DNA from: Epiperipatus broadwayi
Taxonomy: Eukaryota > Onychophora > Udeonychophora > Euonychophora > Peripatidae
Direction: 5' to 3'
Length of the DNA: 64,000 nucleotides
Assembly (NCBI GenBank): GCA_028023455.1
Contig: JAQFVV010000055.1
Span: 7,284,030-7,348,029 of the forward strand
The translations under genes and the position numbers were made by a program. Positions 23,632 to 35,914 of the stretch are shown here, piece after piece. The notes below the pieces were generated by a model. It did no database searches. It was not told the origin of the DNA and worked only from the letters and a program-made list of their open reading frames with translations. The first letter of the stretch is position 1, and each line of letters opens with the position of its first letter.

Positions 23632-23807
23632 CAAAGGCTTTGACAGAATAGCTCAGTTTGTAGAGCATTTGCCTTAAATTCGATATTTAAGATACTAAAA
23701 GTGCGAGTTCAACCTCTAAGCGAATATTGTCACCCTGCATATAGGCCAGCAACATCTAAAGAAGAGTGGAGAATAATACTACCCAAAACGTGTAATTACT
23801 AACCCGA
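23632..23807 (+). mobile_element. Monomeric tRNA-derived SINE (family S)
   Basis: An A-box-like TAGCTCAGTTTGTAGAGC (near 23649) and a B-box-like GTGCGAGTTCAACCTC (23701-23716) form a tRNA-like head. The body follows with GAAGAGTGGAGAATAATACT, an AAAACG segment and GTAATTACTAACC. Flanks carry GTTGATAATCTAT (23619-23631) and GTTGATAATATAT (23808-23820), a 13-bp duplication with one mismatch. This is the simple, non-palindromic form of the family seen inverted at 42630-43231. A decayed core (CTAAAGA rather than CTGAAGA) indicates an old copy. Confidence 0.75.
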
Positions 23808-25079
23808 GTTGATAATATATATTTTGCTTTGTGTAAAGTGAATATTCTAATGTATAACGGTCCAAAAGAAAGTGAAGATCGAATCTTACCGTAATCTACA
23901 CTACAAGGTCGCCATCTAGACCTTTGGACCTAGAAAATTTATAAAGTAGGCAGATACGTACTGTTAAGATTCCACTATATTTATTTTAGACCATTAGCCA
24001 AGTCACTAGCTCAGTGGAGTAGCAGAGATTTAAACATTTTTTTTTATAAGTTTTAATAGAGGTTTATATTCTCAAAATATATTAATATCTAAAAAAAGAA
24101 TAAAATAAGCCACTGCCAGTAATTAACATACAAACAATATTATTTACGCACATATATAATCATTTTAAATTTGAGGAATAACATTTATTATTTAGCTTTT
24201 AATATTAACTTTTATTTAAGATTTTAAATCATCCACACAGATGAAATTTATATTTATTTTAAGATTGTCGAGTATGAATAAACTACATACATTTGCATTT
24301 GAAAAGAAAATATTCTATCCCTTATTTAACCTTAGGCAAAAAGAGGTGTGCGGCGTGTAATGCGATTCTGTCCGTAGCGAATCTCGTACTACATCTACTA
24401 ATTACACCAATATATCCGATCCATTGACCTAATTCAACTACGGAATGAATAACCTAAGATTACTCTCCCCTAATATAACTTTACAAATCTATATAGCCAT
24501 TCACGCCAGACTTAAATTTAACATTTATATAAATTCGCACAGATGGATTTATAAAAGTTTTTTTTTTTTTTTAATGTTGAGCATAGATCGGCTACACAGA
24601 TTACACACTCAAAAACATCTCAAAATGAACATAAATGATCAAAATATAAAGTCATTGATGTAATTGCAGAGGGAATTCACAAGAGACCCAATGGCATTCA
24701 TCATAAGATGCCGCATTGATACCAATAACTAAAAAGACATCCGAATAAATACATTTTAGATATTCAACATAAGATATTATTTATCAAATGTCTATATACT
24801 TTGATCAAATATGAAAACAAAAACATAATTAAACGTGAACTAATCCATGCAAGTGTCTATGCCCACTTAAATTTAATGCATTTACTTAATTTATTCAAAT
24901 ATTAATAGAAATAAAATAAAAATGGAAATGATTTTTTTTAGAAAATTTAAATGTAAAAAAATTAAACAATAATTGATTTGGAAAAGTCAGATTATACATT
25001 TTACAAAAATTAGATTTAGTTTGTTTATTAAACTTGTCAAATCTTGACGAAAGTTCTTTACTTTAAATTTTGGAATTGT

Positions 25080-25260
25080 TCAGTTCAATAGCTTACAGTA
25101 GAAGAGTCCCGGTTCTTGGTGCCAATTCCCTCAATGTCCCCAGTGGAAGACCGGTCCGATATTCTGGAGGTGGCCTTAGCTGGTTCCATTCCGGTATCAC
25201 AGTCATTTCATTTTTAAATAATTGAGAGAGGGTGATATGTGCGTCCTATCACACCTCTCA
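25080..25260 (-). other. LTR-like GC-richer island (possible remnant)
   Basis: On the minus strand a segment beginning TGTGATAGGACGCAC runs through GC-richer sequence to AATTGGCACCAAGAACCGGG. The last stretch resembles a retroelement primer-binding site (TGGCNCC...GGGAC), so the segment could be an LTR followed by a primer site. No second LTR, polypurine tract, gag or pol frame was found, so this is only a suggestion. Confidence 0.25.
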
Positions 25261-26734
25261 AAAACGATCAAGCTGTAACTGTCTGGAACTGTTTTAATTT
25301 GAATCGTTTTCCTTTTATAATGATCCTATGGATTCCACAAACAAAACGTCACTAATCCATCATTTTCATTAGGGTCCGAGCTGAGGCTTGGTGCTTCCAT
25401 TGGTCAAGCTATTTCTTTTTATTCTCTTATCTATATCTTTCCCTCAGGCTTTTTAATTATATAAGAGCCCTAAGGGCTAGTTTGTTTTTCAATTAATTTA
25501 TAAAACAATCATTTCCATTTACAAAAAATATATAAATTTTTTTACAAAAATATTTTATTTTTATGTCTTGTACTTTTTTTTTTCCATAAAAAAATACGTT
25601 CAAACACTTTTTTTTTTTAAAAAAAAAAAAATACTTGTAAAGTTTTGCATCTGTGCGAATATATATATTGAACAACTCTTTAATTTTTTTAGGTTTTTAA
25701 TAAATTTATTTTTATTTGCGAACTTTTTTATTTTAAATTATTGTAACGGCATATTTATATATCGTTACAAATATAATATTAGAACTTGGGGTTTTCTAAA
25801 TTACTTTTGTTCCCAGTCATCTCAAACAATGTCTCATAATTTCCTAAATGGATTGGCCCATACCATTATCCATAGATAACCCAGTAATGTATTACACAAC
25901 TAATACAATGGATTGTTATTGGTTTACAATAAAAACATTTACCATTACTGGGATTGAAGACTTCGATTTGAATGGAAGAACAGATCGTTTATAAGAGACG
26001 CTAATAGATATTGTTTTAGTAACTTTCTAGGACATTAATATTAAAGGGATCATTATTGACATGCAAGTGGTAAACAATTTAAAATATTTCATTGAAAGTG
26101 CCTATGAAACATGGATATTTTATCCAATAAAAAAAAAAAATTCAAATTAAATTAGAAGTTAAAATAAATATTTACAATTAAATAAAAAAGTTAAAATGGT
26201 TAAATATTTCATCGGGAAATATTCCGGACATTTTGTCCACTAAAAATAAATTTAAAATTTTATCGAAAGTATTGCAGCAAAAAATACATAGCTGTGTAAG
26301 AATTAGTAAAAATGTGGCATTATACATGAAAAAATGAATTTAGCAAATATTGGAAGTATGGCAGCAAAACACGTGACTAATGTAAGAAATAAATTTGGTG
26401 GTGTAATACATGAAAAAACAGTTTAGCAAATATTTAAAGTGGAATTAATTCTACGACATATATATTTAAAAAAAAAAAATTCCAATTTTACTGATGTATA
26501 AGTGCTCGTACAGGCAAATTAACATAAGAAATATTTATGCTGACATTACCTGAAAAAAATAATATCTTTGTGACTCTTAAGTAAAAGAAGAAAAAAATTG
26601 CTAGGATTTTGTTCAACTGTTTCAAGTTATGATGTGAGAGAAAAAAGTTTTCTTATTGTGACTTTAAAATGAAAGTGGTAAAAAAGCCAAGGGGTCTTGT
26701 CAAAAAAAAAAAAGGTTAATTTTCTATTAGATTT

Positions 26735-27560
26735 ATTATCCATGCCTATCTATCTATTTATCCAGCTATTATTTCAGCCATCTATCTATATATCCTTTCA
26801 TTCATCTATCCTATATATTTATCTCCCTATCTGTATCCACTCAGTCATCTATCCAAATATTCATCTTTAATATTCTATCCATTCAAGCATCTATTTATCT
26901 ACTAACCCATTATCTAATTACCTATTTATTTACTCTTTCTGTCCATCAAATCATCTTTATTTACTCACCTATCCATTAGTTATTTATCTAAATACCTATA
27001 TCTACTCGTCTCCCTATTACCTGTAACTTTTTATCTCAATCAAATTATCCAGCAATTTATTTATAGATGGATAGTAGCTAAATGGATTAATGGACTGGTA
27101 AATAGATGGAATGATAAATAAATAGAAAATCGATTAATTGATGGATGAATAGATAAATGGATGATTGGGTAGGTAGATGGGTTGTTAGGCAGAGACAATC
27201 TATTGATAAATACATAGAAAGGTAAGCAGATAGAATGAATGGATATATATATATATAGCCATGAATAGATAGATGGTGGATTGATTAATAAATGGATGAA
27301 TAGATTGATGGATAAATAGGCAGACAGGTAAATAGAAAAATAGTAGATGAAAAGGTTGGCGGGTAGAAACTTAAATAGATGGGTGATTGGAAGGATAAAT
27401 ATATACATAGAAAGACATACCTAGATAGATTAATTGATGGATTGATAAATAATTAGAGAGGTAAGAAGATAGAATGGATGGATGGGTCGATAGAAGAATG
27501 AAAGCATGGGTATATAGGCAGAAAAAATAGATTGGGGTGTGAGTGGATAGACATTAAATT
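26735..27560. repeat. Degenerate tetranucleotide block that switches strand
   Basis: From about 26735 to 27058 the plus strand is a degenerate (CTAT/CATT)n run. At about 27060 it switches to degenerate (GATA/GATG)n, running to about 27560. The halves are reverse complements in motif, so the whole is a large imperfect palindrome centred near 27060. Open frames here (rich in Ser, Ile, His, Pro on the minus strand) are products of the repeat and are not genes. Confidence 0.85.
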
Positions 27561-28422
27561 ATTGGAAAATGAAACATTAATTGCTTGACAAAACACTCCA
27601 CTTTCAAGTCTTAAGTGCAAAACTTCATTTTTTTTCCTCACCAACTCTTGTAGTCCAATGGGCTGATCAAACTAACATTTTTTACTTCAGGTTATGAGGA
27701 CACCTATGACAAGCTTTCTATTTTTTTAGGTAATAACAAACTTTTTCATGTAATTATCTTTTCCTAGAAGTTATACATACTTTAATAAAATTTGTTTTAT
27801 TTTTATTTTTTGTTAATTTTAAAAGTAATTTGATTTTTAATATTTGCTAATTGGAATAATATCTCTTTGTTTCTTTTTTTGAACTTTCAATAAAATTTGA
27901 ACTTTTTTTTTTTTGTGTGCTTAATAAAACATCCAGAACAATTTTATATGTACTTTGGGAGAAATATCTAAAATTTTGTTTTTAATATTTGCTAATTGTA
28001 GTAATATGATCCCTTTGTGTATGTTTTTTAAAATTTTTTGATGAAATTTTCTTTTTCGGTGGGTAAAATATCCAGGAAGTGCATATAGGTTTTTATGATG
28101 AAATATCTAAAGTTTATCACTTGCATGTGATGTATTATGGCTTCTCCTTAAACGAAGTCAAGAATATCTCAGCAATTATGCCCAGATAACCTGTTAGCCA
28201 CTTTATTTTACATTCCCCACTCTAAATTTATTCATAATCTGCTCTATCCCATTTCCACAACATAATCTTTGTCAACTCTATAACCTTTATATCTAAATCC
28301 CCCTTATCTTTTCCTAAACCCAGCATAAAAACCAATAATTCACTTTCTGTATAATCACTCTTCATATTTATTTTTCCACAACTTCATTATATGTACCTTT
28401 CTGTTTTCAAAAATTTACATTC

Positions 28423-29157
28423 AATTAACAAATGCCTAATATTTTCAATTCCTTCCTTACATAATTTACAAAATAAATCACCCATATTTTTCCATTTACA
28501 TGTATATTCTTTTGCAGCTAAAGATCAGCCTTAAACAATAAACTACTTTCCTTACTATTATCATATATTAACTCACACCTAATATTCTGTTTATTTCTAT
28601 GTATATTTAAACTCTTTTTACTCTCCATACTATTTCTCCATCTCTCTAACTCCCTAGTCTTTATTAATAAATTTATTCTTTTATCCCATTCCTTACTACT
28701 ATTAACACTCAATAATCCTCTTAACACAATCATCCCATCTTTTGTACAAATATACTGATATAAATTCTTTATCCAAATCTTTTGCATACCGCATTACCTT
28801 TCTCACCCATCTTGTTACCTGTCCTTTACTCATAACCCAATTAAATACTATTTTAGCTAAACTTTTATTAACCATAAACTGCAATCTACCAAACATTTTC
28901 ATTTTACTTTTTGCATCTCTCATATGAAAACTTGATCATCCCATTTCTCCTTGAATTGCCTCCCTTGCTGTCCATACTTCTGCATCCAATGCATGTCTTC
29001 CTACTTCCCTTTGAGTTTTTTCTAAATAATCTAATATCTTTTTACTAACATATAATACATCATTACCATATGTTAACCCTGCTACTGCAACTCCTTTCCA
29101 TATAATTCTAGCTACATCATATTTATTATATGAAAATACTGTTAATTTCTTTATCAA
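28423..29157 (-). pseudogene. LINE C-terminal region with CCHC knuckle
   Basis: Broken frames downstream of the RT encode GVAVAGLTYGNDVLYVSKK and later RLQFMVNKSLAKIVFNWVM. Around 28500-28440 the translation reads GDLFCKLCKEGIENIRHLL followed by IECK, giving C-x2-C-x7-H-x4-C. The same motif occurs in the copy at 43513. At least two frame changes separate the pieces. Confidence 0.75.
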
Positions 29158-29208
29158 TCCCTTTCTTTTCTTTGCTTAATTTATCAATTTTTTCTCCCAT
29201 TCATCCAA

Positions 29209-29778
29209 TTAATTTTTCTGATTACTTAAAATAATTCCCAAATAACTATATCTATTCACCACACTTAACTTAATATCTCCCAATAAAAATTCTACATCTT
29301 CTCTTTCCTCAGTATTAACCATCATTAAATTTGATTTTTCTTCACTAAATTTAATCCTCATCTCTTTACCCACCCTTGCACATGTCCTCAACATATCTTC
29401 TCTTTTTTCTGCACACAAAAATATATCATCCGCAAAAAAAAGACCTGTCAAAATATATACTCCCTTACTACCTATTAACGGTATCTCTATCCCTCTTCCT
29501 AATCTTTCTATTGCTCTTTCCATTTCACTCAAATACAACACAAACAAAATAGGTGACATAGGGCATCCTTGCCTTAGTCCCACACCATTTTTAACTTTAA
29601 TTGATTCTATATTCTTTAATTGATATATATAATAATTATTTTCATATAATTTCTTAATAATATCTATTAAAGCTTCATCCATTCCCAAATTTGCTAAACT
29701 TATCCATAATCTATTTCTATTTACTCTATCATATGCCTTCTCTATATCTATAAAACTCATATATAACTTTACCTGCAT
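29209..29778 (-). pseudogene. LINE reverse transcriptase, palm motifs
   Basis: A 189-codon frame carries RT motif A (MSFIDIEKAYDRVN, catalytic D), motif B (GLRQGCPMSPILF), motif C (LFFADDIFLCA, catalytic DD) and a motif E-like YLGIIL. These are intact at the catalytic residues. It overlaps the upstream RT piece by about 50 bases in a different frame, so one frameshift separates fingers from palm. Confidence 0.9.
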
Positions 29779-30271
29779 TCTTACTTATATCCATAAGTTG
29801 TGTAACTACAAATAAACTATCTCCTATACGCCTATCTAATCTAAAACCTCCTTGCATTTCCCCCACCACATTATTCCCTTTCATCCATTTTACAACTTTA
29901 ATAGCCACCATATGTGAGAAAACTTTATATAAAACTGATGTTACCGCTCTCGGTCTATAATTATTCAACTTTCTATGATCCTTACCCTTTCCTTTAAATA
30001 ATAACCTTACTCTTGTATTACTCCAACTACTTGGGAAAACTCTATTCTGTGCCATTTTATTAAAACAGGATAATAACTTTAGTTTTGCCCTATATCCTAA
30101 ATTCATTACCATCTCTGATGCCCATCCATCTAAACCTTTTGCCTTCCCACTTTTCAATTTCTTCTCTACCTCATTTAGTTCATTTTCTGAAAAGCTAATA
30201 TTCCCATTACTATATTCTTTCATATTTTCTAACACTCTATCATTCACATCTAACATCTTTTCTATATTCAT
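29729..30271 (-). pseudogene. LINE reverse transcriptase, fingers region
   Basis: A 180-codon frame with KSGKAKGLDGWASEM and SNTRVRLLFKGKGKDHRKL then NNYRPRAVTSVLYKVFS, followed by GEMQGGFRLDRRIGDS. These correspond to the N-terminal RT motifs (the usual NYRPI is NYRPR here) and the QxGFR segment. It runs out of frame just before motif A, which continues in the frame at 29778-29209. Confidence 0.88.
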
Positions 30272-30676
30272 TACATAACTATTTAAGATTCTCTCTAAAT
30301 CTTCTCTAGAACTACACTCGGTTCCCTCATCATCCAGTAATACTAACTCTCTCCCCTACATTTCTCCTTTTAATATAATTCCAAAATTTTTTACTCCCAT
30401 CTCTTCCACTTTTATTAATATCCTCCAACAATTTACTATTCAATTTCATTCTCTCTATATAAATATCTATTTTAGCCAACTTCTTCTTTTCTAAGTACTT
30501 ATCCCATTTAGCATTAATATCTTTTCACTTTCCTTATTCTTAATAGCACACTTATATTCTCTACGTGCTTTTTTCCTTTCTTTTACACTTTTACTAACTT
30601 TAATTTTTTTATTACTTTTATTCTTTTCAATATTCTCACCTAAAACTCTATTTGTAACTTTTTCTACTTCCTTACA

Positions 30677-30968
30677 TCAATCCTTATACTCATCCCCAAC
30701 CCACTCTTCCATTATTTCTTCAACTTGTATTTTATACTCTTCCAACTTATTCTTATCATTCGCTCTCCATCCACATCTTTCACTATTATTTCTACTTTTA
30801 TTTCTATTCTCCATCACATTACTAACTATTTCAATTACAATTAAATTATGATCACTAGCGCATACTTTTTCTTCATTATCAAATACCTTAATTTTCTGTA
30901 TTTTATTTATTCCCTCTTTCTCTACCAATACGTAATCTACTGTGTCAAATATATTATTTCTGGACCAT
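30677..30968 (-). pseudogene. APE endonuclease C-terminal fragment
   Basis: Translation from about 30966 gives WSRNNIFDTVDYVLVEK, then VCASDHNLIVIEIV. The DTVDYVL and SDHNLIV segments match the last two conserved motifs of APE endonucleases (xxIDYV and SDH). The catalytic N-terminal part is missing because the copy is truncated at about 30970. Confidence 0.75.
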
Positions 30969-31511
30969 GTGTCAGCAATGATTCAGTGGCTCCTTCTAGT
31001 ATCAAAAAGTGTCTTAGAATGCTTATTAAAATAGTACCCACTAATGTATGTTATTAAATGATTTACATTTCTGTAAAATTGGTTAATTTTAAAATTTAAT
31101 TATTGTAACCAAAATATTGATGAGAATGGACCCAGGAAGATAGGTTGCTTCAAATTGCATGGATCAAAGTTTAATATCTCATTTTACATTTTCAGTTCAA
31201 TGAAATTCCGTAGGTTTATTTTTTGCTTCCTGAAAAATGTAGTTCACAGGAGTCCTATTGTATATATATAAAACAGAGTAATCCATTTATAGTTTTTTGC
31301 TACTACAACCATGAACTTGTTATGTTCAAATTTATTGTTCTGTTAACATCAATTTATTGAGAAATTATATCAAGCATATAAATTAAAAAATAAAATAGAA
31401 ACTGTGTTGCTTAATTTTGTTCTGGAACTTGAAATTAAGTGCTGACTTTCATAACCCAAGTTCTTTAATGTTTTACCTATAAAAAGAAATGTATGATACA
31501 CATATACAAAG

Positions 31512-32142
31512 AGTAAATCATTCCCTCCCCCAGGCTATAAATTAAAAGCGATCAAAATGTTAAACAAAGGATCATGAATAGAATGAATCAAACATGATCA
31601 CCATTCTTTATGCTTACACAAGCTATTTTCACAGAGGCAAAACTCCGTACTGTAGTGCCTCTCAGTGCAAGCCAGAATAATCAATGGAGGCAGTTCTCTC
31701 AGATCCAAGGCTCCTCACTGATGAAAGCCACAAGCTAGAAACTAGTCAGGATATTGGATGAATAGGCACTAGATAGGGATTTTATGCACAGACCTTCCCG
31801 CATTCATTGATTACTCTGGTTTGGACTGAGTGGTGCTATTATATGGAGAGTTTTGCCTCTGAATAGTATGAGTCCATCTGTTCTTGGGAGCTCAGAATGT
31901 TTATAAGCGTACCTTTGTCAACGTTGTTGGTAACTTGGAGTAAAATTAATTTATCATCCAGATGAAATATGGCTCTGAACAGTTATTAAACCCATAATCA
32001 ATTATACTCTGAATTACCAAAAATGTTGACAAAGATGTGCTTATAAACAACAGGGCTCCCAAGAATAGGTGGATTCTGTTCTTGATCCTTTGTCCAACCT
32101 TTAGAGTGCTTTTAATTCATAGCCTGGGGAGAATGATTTAAA
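31512..32142. repeat. Foldback element interrupted by a family A insertion
   Basis: The left arm starts GTAAATCATTCC...CAGGCTATAAATTAAAAGC near 31512. The right arm ends GCTTTTAATTCATAGCCTGG...GAATGATTTA at 32140. Pairing continues inward through ACAAAGGATCA, TTCTTGGGAGC, TTTATAAGC and TTTGTCAAC up to about 31955 and 31990. Without the insertion at 31590-31860 the element is about 350 bp. The arms are roughly 80-85% alike. No coding capacity. Confidence 0.75.
31590..31860 (+). mobile_element. Family A insertion with short inverted ends
   Basis: Flanked by GAATAGAATGAATC (31576-31589) and GAATAGTATGAGTC (31861-31874), a 14-bp duplication with two differences. The copy starts AAACATGATCACCATTC, then AGGCAAAACTCC and TGCAAGCCAGA. 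It has the core CTGATGA (31718-31724)...GAAAC (31738-31742) and ends with the inverted complement ACTGAGTGG...GGAGAGTTTTGCCT. The ends therefore form inverted repeats of about 55 bp around the core. It interrupts the left arm of the surrounding foldback, which must be older. Confidence 0.75.
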
Positions 32143-32686
32143 GATGCACACACACATATAACTAGTGTTGTTTTATTTCAAGCTTAATAAAAAAAATAAT
32201 TGCTTTTCATCGATTGGAATCCTGGTCAGTGCGTTTTCAGCACAATCTTAGTGCTTTAGTTTTTATTTAAATGTGTGAATTTGTTTATTTATTTAATAAC
32301 CAAAAATTGATATTTTGTTTTTTTGGTTAAAAATTATATAACTCCATTTATTTTGGTATTTAAGCAAATCCTTCAACTTTTTTGCACAATTGGAAATAAT
32401 GAACAAATTAAAGGTATACATCTTCCAGAGAAGAGATATTTAGATGATTTTTTAAATGGTAAAGTGATAATTAAGATTGAATATTGTAGCTATCAATGAA
32501 TGTGAGAAATTTTGTAATAAAAATAATGATAGATTGGTAAAGTCAGAAAAAACAAACGAGGGCTTGATATGTTACACTAAAGTATTTTTGAAAACTTATA
32601 ATTTGTGTCTTGGAGGATTCTCTGATACACTATATTGTTGAGTCCAAATTTAGTTGAGTTGCATAATATTGATATTTTGTTTTGTG

Positions 32687-33879
32687 AATAGAAGTTTCGG
32701 TTGTCATCGAATAGCTACTATATCCCACTTGATGGCGCAGTTTCCATGCTTAAACTATAAAATATGATCATTCCTGGGCTGTTAATTATAATCATTTTGA
32801 TGTGTTTTTTGTAATGCGAAAATAAAAACAAAAGAAAATCGTCTTTTTTAAATATTTAATTTTAAATATTATTTTTTATTAACATATACAAATTAAATGA
32901 TAATAATAAATGTAAAATAAAATAAACAAATTACAATTTGATTCGTCTTTTTTAGTTTGCTTTTTATTAGAAAAATCAATTTTCTATCGGAGATTTTTTT
33001 ACTGGGGTTACGGCTTTTTTTTTGTTGTTGTTTATCGCTAGTTTTTATTTCAAATAGAATGACAACTAAAAGTAAAACTTGTTACGGTTAGTTTTAGGGT
33101 TATTGTTCTGTTTGTAATGCTAAAATAAAAAATCAAAATTGTATTTTTGCAAACATTTTTTTTTACTAACATCTATAAAATAAATGATAACAATAAACGT
33201 AAACTATATTCAACAAAGTCTAACAGTAGTCGGAGAAAATAAAGAAACTAAAACTTTTTTAAACAATGACAAATATATATATATAAAATGTTTATAATAT
33301 ATGTTTTTTATGACATTTAAAAAAAAACGGGCAAAATTCCACTTTTCTTACGGGATATTTTTGTGTTAACACTCTTTTTTATTTCAAATATATACACACC
33401 GTACAACTTCTTTGTCTCGTGGAATGTTACGAACAGTATGTTACTTGACTCGTTACCTACTTCCAACTCACTTTATACATATATCTCGTCAACATTTACT
33501 ACTTAAAACTTCAATACACTACGGTGTAAAATGTCTGTTAATTATTACTTTACAAAATCGGAACATTTTAATACTTTAAAATAAAAAAAAATCAAATGCA
33601 AACATTTCCATCCAATTCAAAAAAACACACCCTCTCCCCATGCCGTAACTATTTTATAAACTGCGATATTCGGAAAATGTATTGGCTGCATAAACATACA
33701 TGCTGTACAGCGACGCGACATAGCGGCCTGCAATCTGTAGTACAACAAAAAAGTTGTATTATAGAAAATGCAGGTTCGAACGTGTCGGCCGCGGAAACAG
33801 CATTTTTATGTGTTTTAGCGCAAAAACAGTGCCATCCAGTGGGATATAGGGCTCATCGATGAATACCCAAGTTTCTATT
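32687..33879. mobile_element. 1.2-kb TIR element, unclassified
   Basis: The left end AATAGAAGTTTCGG...TCATCGA followed by CTATATCCCACTTGATGGCG is matched inverted at the right end: GCCATCCAGTGGGATATAGG then TCATCGATGAATACCC and TTCTATT ending 33879. The TIRs are about 50-55 bp and about 75% alike. Inside, about 32805-32940 and 33110-33220 are related direct copies (TTTGTAATGC(G/T)AAAATAAAAA, ATAAATGATAA). The right 280 bp is CpG-richer. An 88-codon plus-strand frame at 33596-33862 shows no transposase motif. Confidence 0.65.
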
Positions 33880-35520
33880 AATGATGCATATTCTTTGCAC
33901 CACACTGATATTTAATTTTTTTTAAATTACTATTTTTTTATTGTTTATGGATACTGTTATTACTTTTGGTCGTGGATTTTTTTTGATGGACTGTTTAGCT
34001 AAAACAAGATCCTTAGGAGATTTGAGTTGGAAATCTGCACACCTAATTCAAAATGATTTTGATAAAAAATAATATTGGTCCGACATTCTTTGTTTCTGAA
34101 TCTTCTTAGAATAACCATTTTGCTGGAATATAGACTACTCAATATACCTTCCTTCTCTTCATTTAAACTTACTGTGCCTTTAAAACATTATTTTTGAAAA
34201 TTAATTTAATTTGAATATTTTTATTGGATATTGATAAATATATTTTCTATTTGTGCATTACCCAAGTTACCAAGCTTGGTAGCTTTTTTTTTTAATTATA
34301 CAGTTTCAAGGGCATACAATAAATATTGGAAACAAAATGGCAGGCAAAAAGCAGTTGTATTTAATATTTCGTTTTTTTTATTATGCAAAAATTAATTATA
34401 TTTACACATTATCTTTTTTTGTATTAAGTCAATTAATTAATATAAAACAAAGTGTCATGGCCATTAATGCAGTCTTCAATCTATTAATATTTATGTATAT
34501 AAGAAACAAAGTGTCATATCATGTTCATTAATGTAGATTTTTCATGAAGGCAGGATCCCATACCTTTGGAAATATTCCACTGAAATACTGTTATGCCAAA
34601 AGAAGACCCCAAACTCATCATTTTGCCAAAATGGTAGTTACCAAAATAGGGTACTGAATGTAAACTAACTACGACAATGTTCGGAGTGTGCTGACATTTA
34701 CACACTACAATAAAAAAATGGAAATAAACCTGAATAGAATTTATAATTGATTTATTAATTTTTTAAAAACTTCATAACTAACACATATTAGAAAAAATAA
34801 ATTGAAACACCCTCCCCCCATACTTGTAGGGCCCTGAAACTATATAATTAAAAAAGAAAAAAGGCTGCCAAGCTTGGAAGACAGGATAAAGCTATATATA
34901 CTAAAGGTCTACTTTAACTGCGTTATTTGGGTCCAGAACGTTTTGGTAATAGTTTATCCTCTTTCTTTTTTACTTATATCTGTGAATATTAATGTTATTA
35001 AGATGTACATATCTATAATTTAGTTGAAAATTTTACACATTAAGTAGAAAAGTAATAATATGGTTATAAAAAAAGACAAATTGTGATAGAGCACACACCC
35101 AACCTTACATAATAGATTCAACTTCTGTCATTATTATAAATAATATTAAAACACTACAATAGAGAATGAAAAATAAGAAACCAAATGTACTTTCACTGCG
35201 TTAGTGTCATAATTATGATTATCAAATAACTTAAAAAATACTCATATTTTACTTTAAAAGATTTTAAAAACTCATTTTTTATATATTTTATTACCATTGG
35301 CCCTAATTTATCACATGTTCATTTTTTACAATAAACCAACCCTCATTAATCTTACGCTTTCTATCATTTATTTTCTCAACAATATCAATCAAAGCCATGT
35401 CCATACTGCTTTTCATGACTATAAAATATAGACGCATTTTAAAAATCAGTTTTAGCTTTTTTGTATAAATATGAATGTTGCCTCATTCTTGTCCTTAAAG
35501 TTGATTTCGTTCCATTATAG

Positions 35521-35914
35521 CAGGGGTCCCCAATCCTATGCCCACGGCACCATGGTGCCCGCAGACCATTTTACGTGTGCCCGCCGCTATCCGAACACGA
35601 TAAATTATTTATCTGATACAAATAAATTTAATTTTTAAAATTTCTTATAAATTATTGTATTATATTGTAATCAAATTGTAGGGCATACTATACTTTTACA
35701 GCGTAAAAATATAAACGTTAATTATATGTTAAAATTTTATTTTTGAAATAAATATTTTTTTGTACATTATGTGTATTATTAACAATATCCAACTATAAAT
35801 TTACATTGGAAAAATAAATGGTGCTCGCCATCTGGTTGAAAAAATAAATGGTGCCCGCCATCTGGCGGGTATTATAGAATGTGTTCTTAAGTGCAAAAAG
35901 GTTGGGGACCCCTG
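35521..35914. mobile_element. hAT-type miniature, 394 bp
   Basis: It starts CAGGGGTCCCCAATCC and ends GGTTGGGGACCCCTG, giving about 15-bp hAT-like terminal inverted repeats. Near the right end a 30-bp segment (AAAAATAAATGGTGC(T/C)CGCC) is present twice in tandem (about 35810-35870). The interior is A/T-rich without a transposase frame. The flanking 8 bases do not match, so the target duplication is lost or the ends are altered. Confidence 0.82.

Larger units (their letters stand above)
28110..30970 (-). mobile_element. APE-type LINE, 5'-truncated and decayed
   Basis: Read on the minus strand, the order is end of an APE endonuclease (about 30968-30677), linker, reverse transcriptase (30271-29209), C-terminal region with a CCHC-like knuckle (about 28500-28430) and a 3' UTR ending near 28110. 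Frameshifts and stops break it into pieces. The 3' half matches the plus-strand fragment at 43515-43958, which confirms a repeat family. Truncation just inside the endonuclease at about 30970 is typical of incomplete target-primed reverse transcription. The C-x2-C-x7-H-x4-C motif after the RT is seen in several APE-type clades; I do not assign one. Confidence 0.88.

Noticed and set aside
25568-25879. 103-codon plus-strand frame rich in Phe and Lys
   Set aside because: It starts in homopolymer T and A tracts and shows no motif; composition-driven.
27061-27644. Minus-strand open frames of 115 and 63 codons rich in Ser, Ile, His and Pro
   Set aside because: They are translations of the degenerate tetranucleotide repeat; the periodic composition explains the absence of stops.
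33596-33862. 88-codon frame inside the 32687-33879 TIR element
   Set aside because: No transposase motif, and it overlaps the right TIR region; probably chance in CpG-richer sequence.
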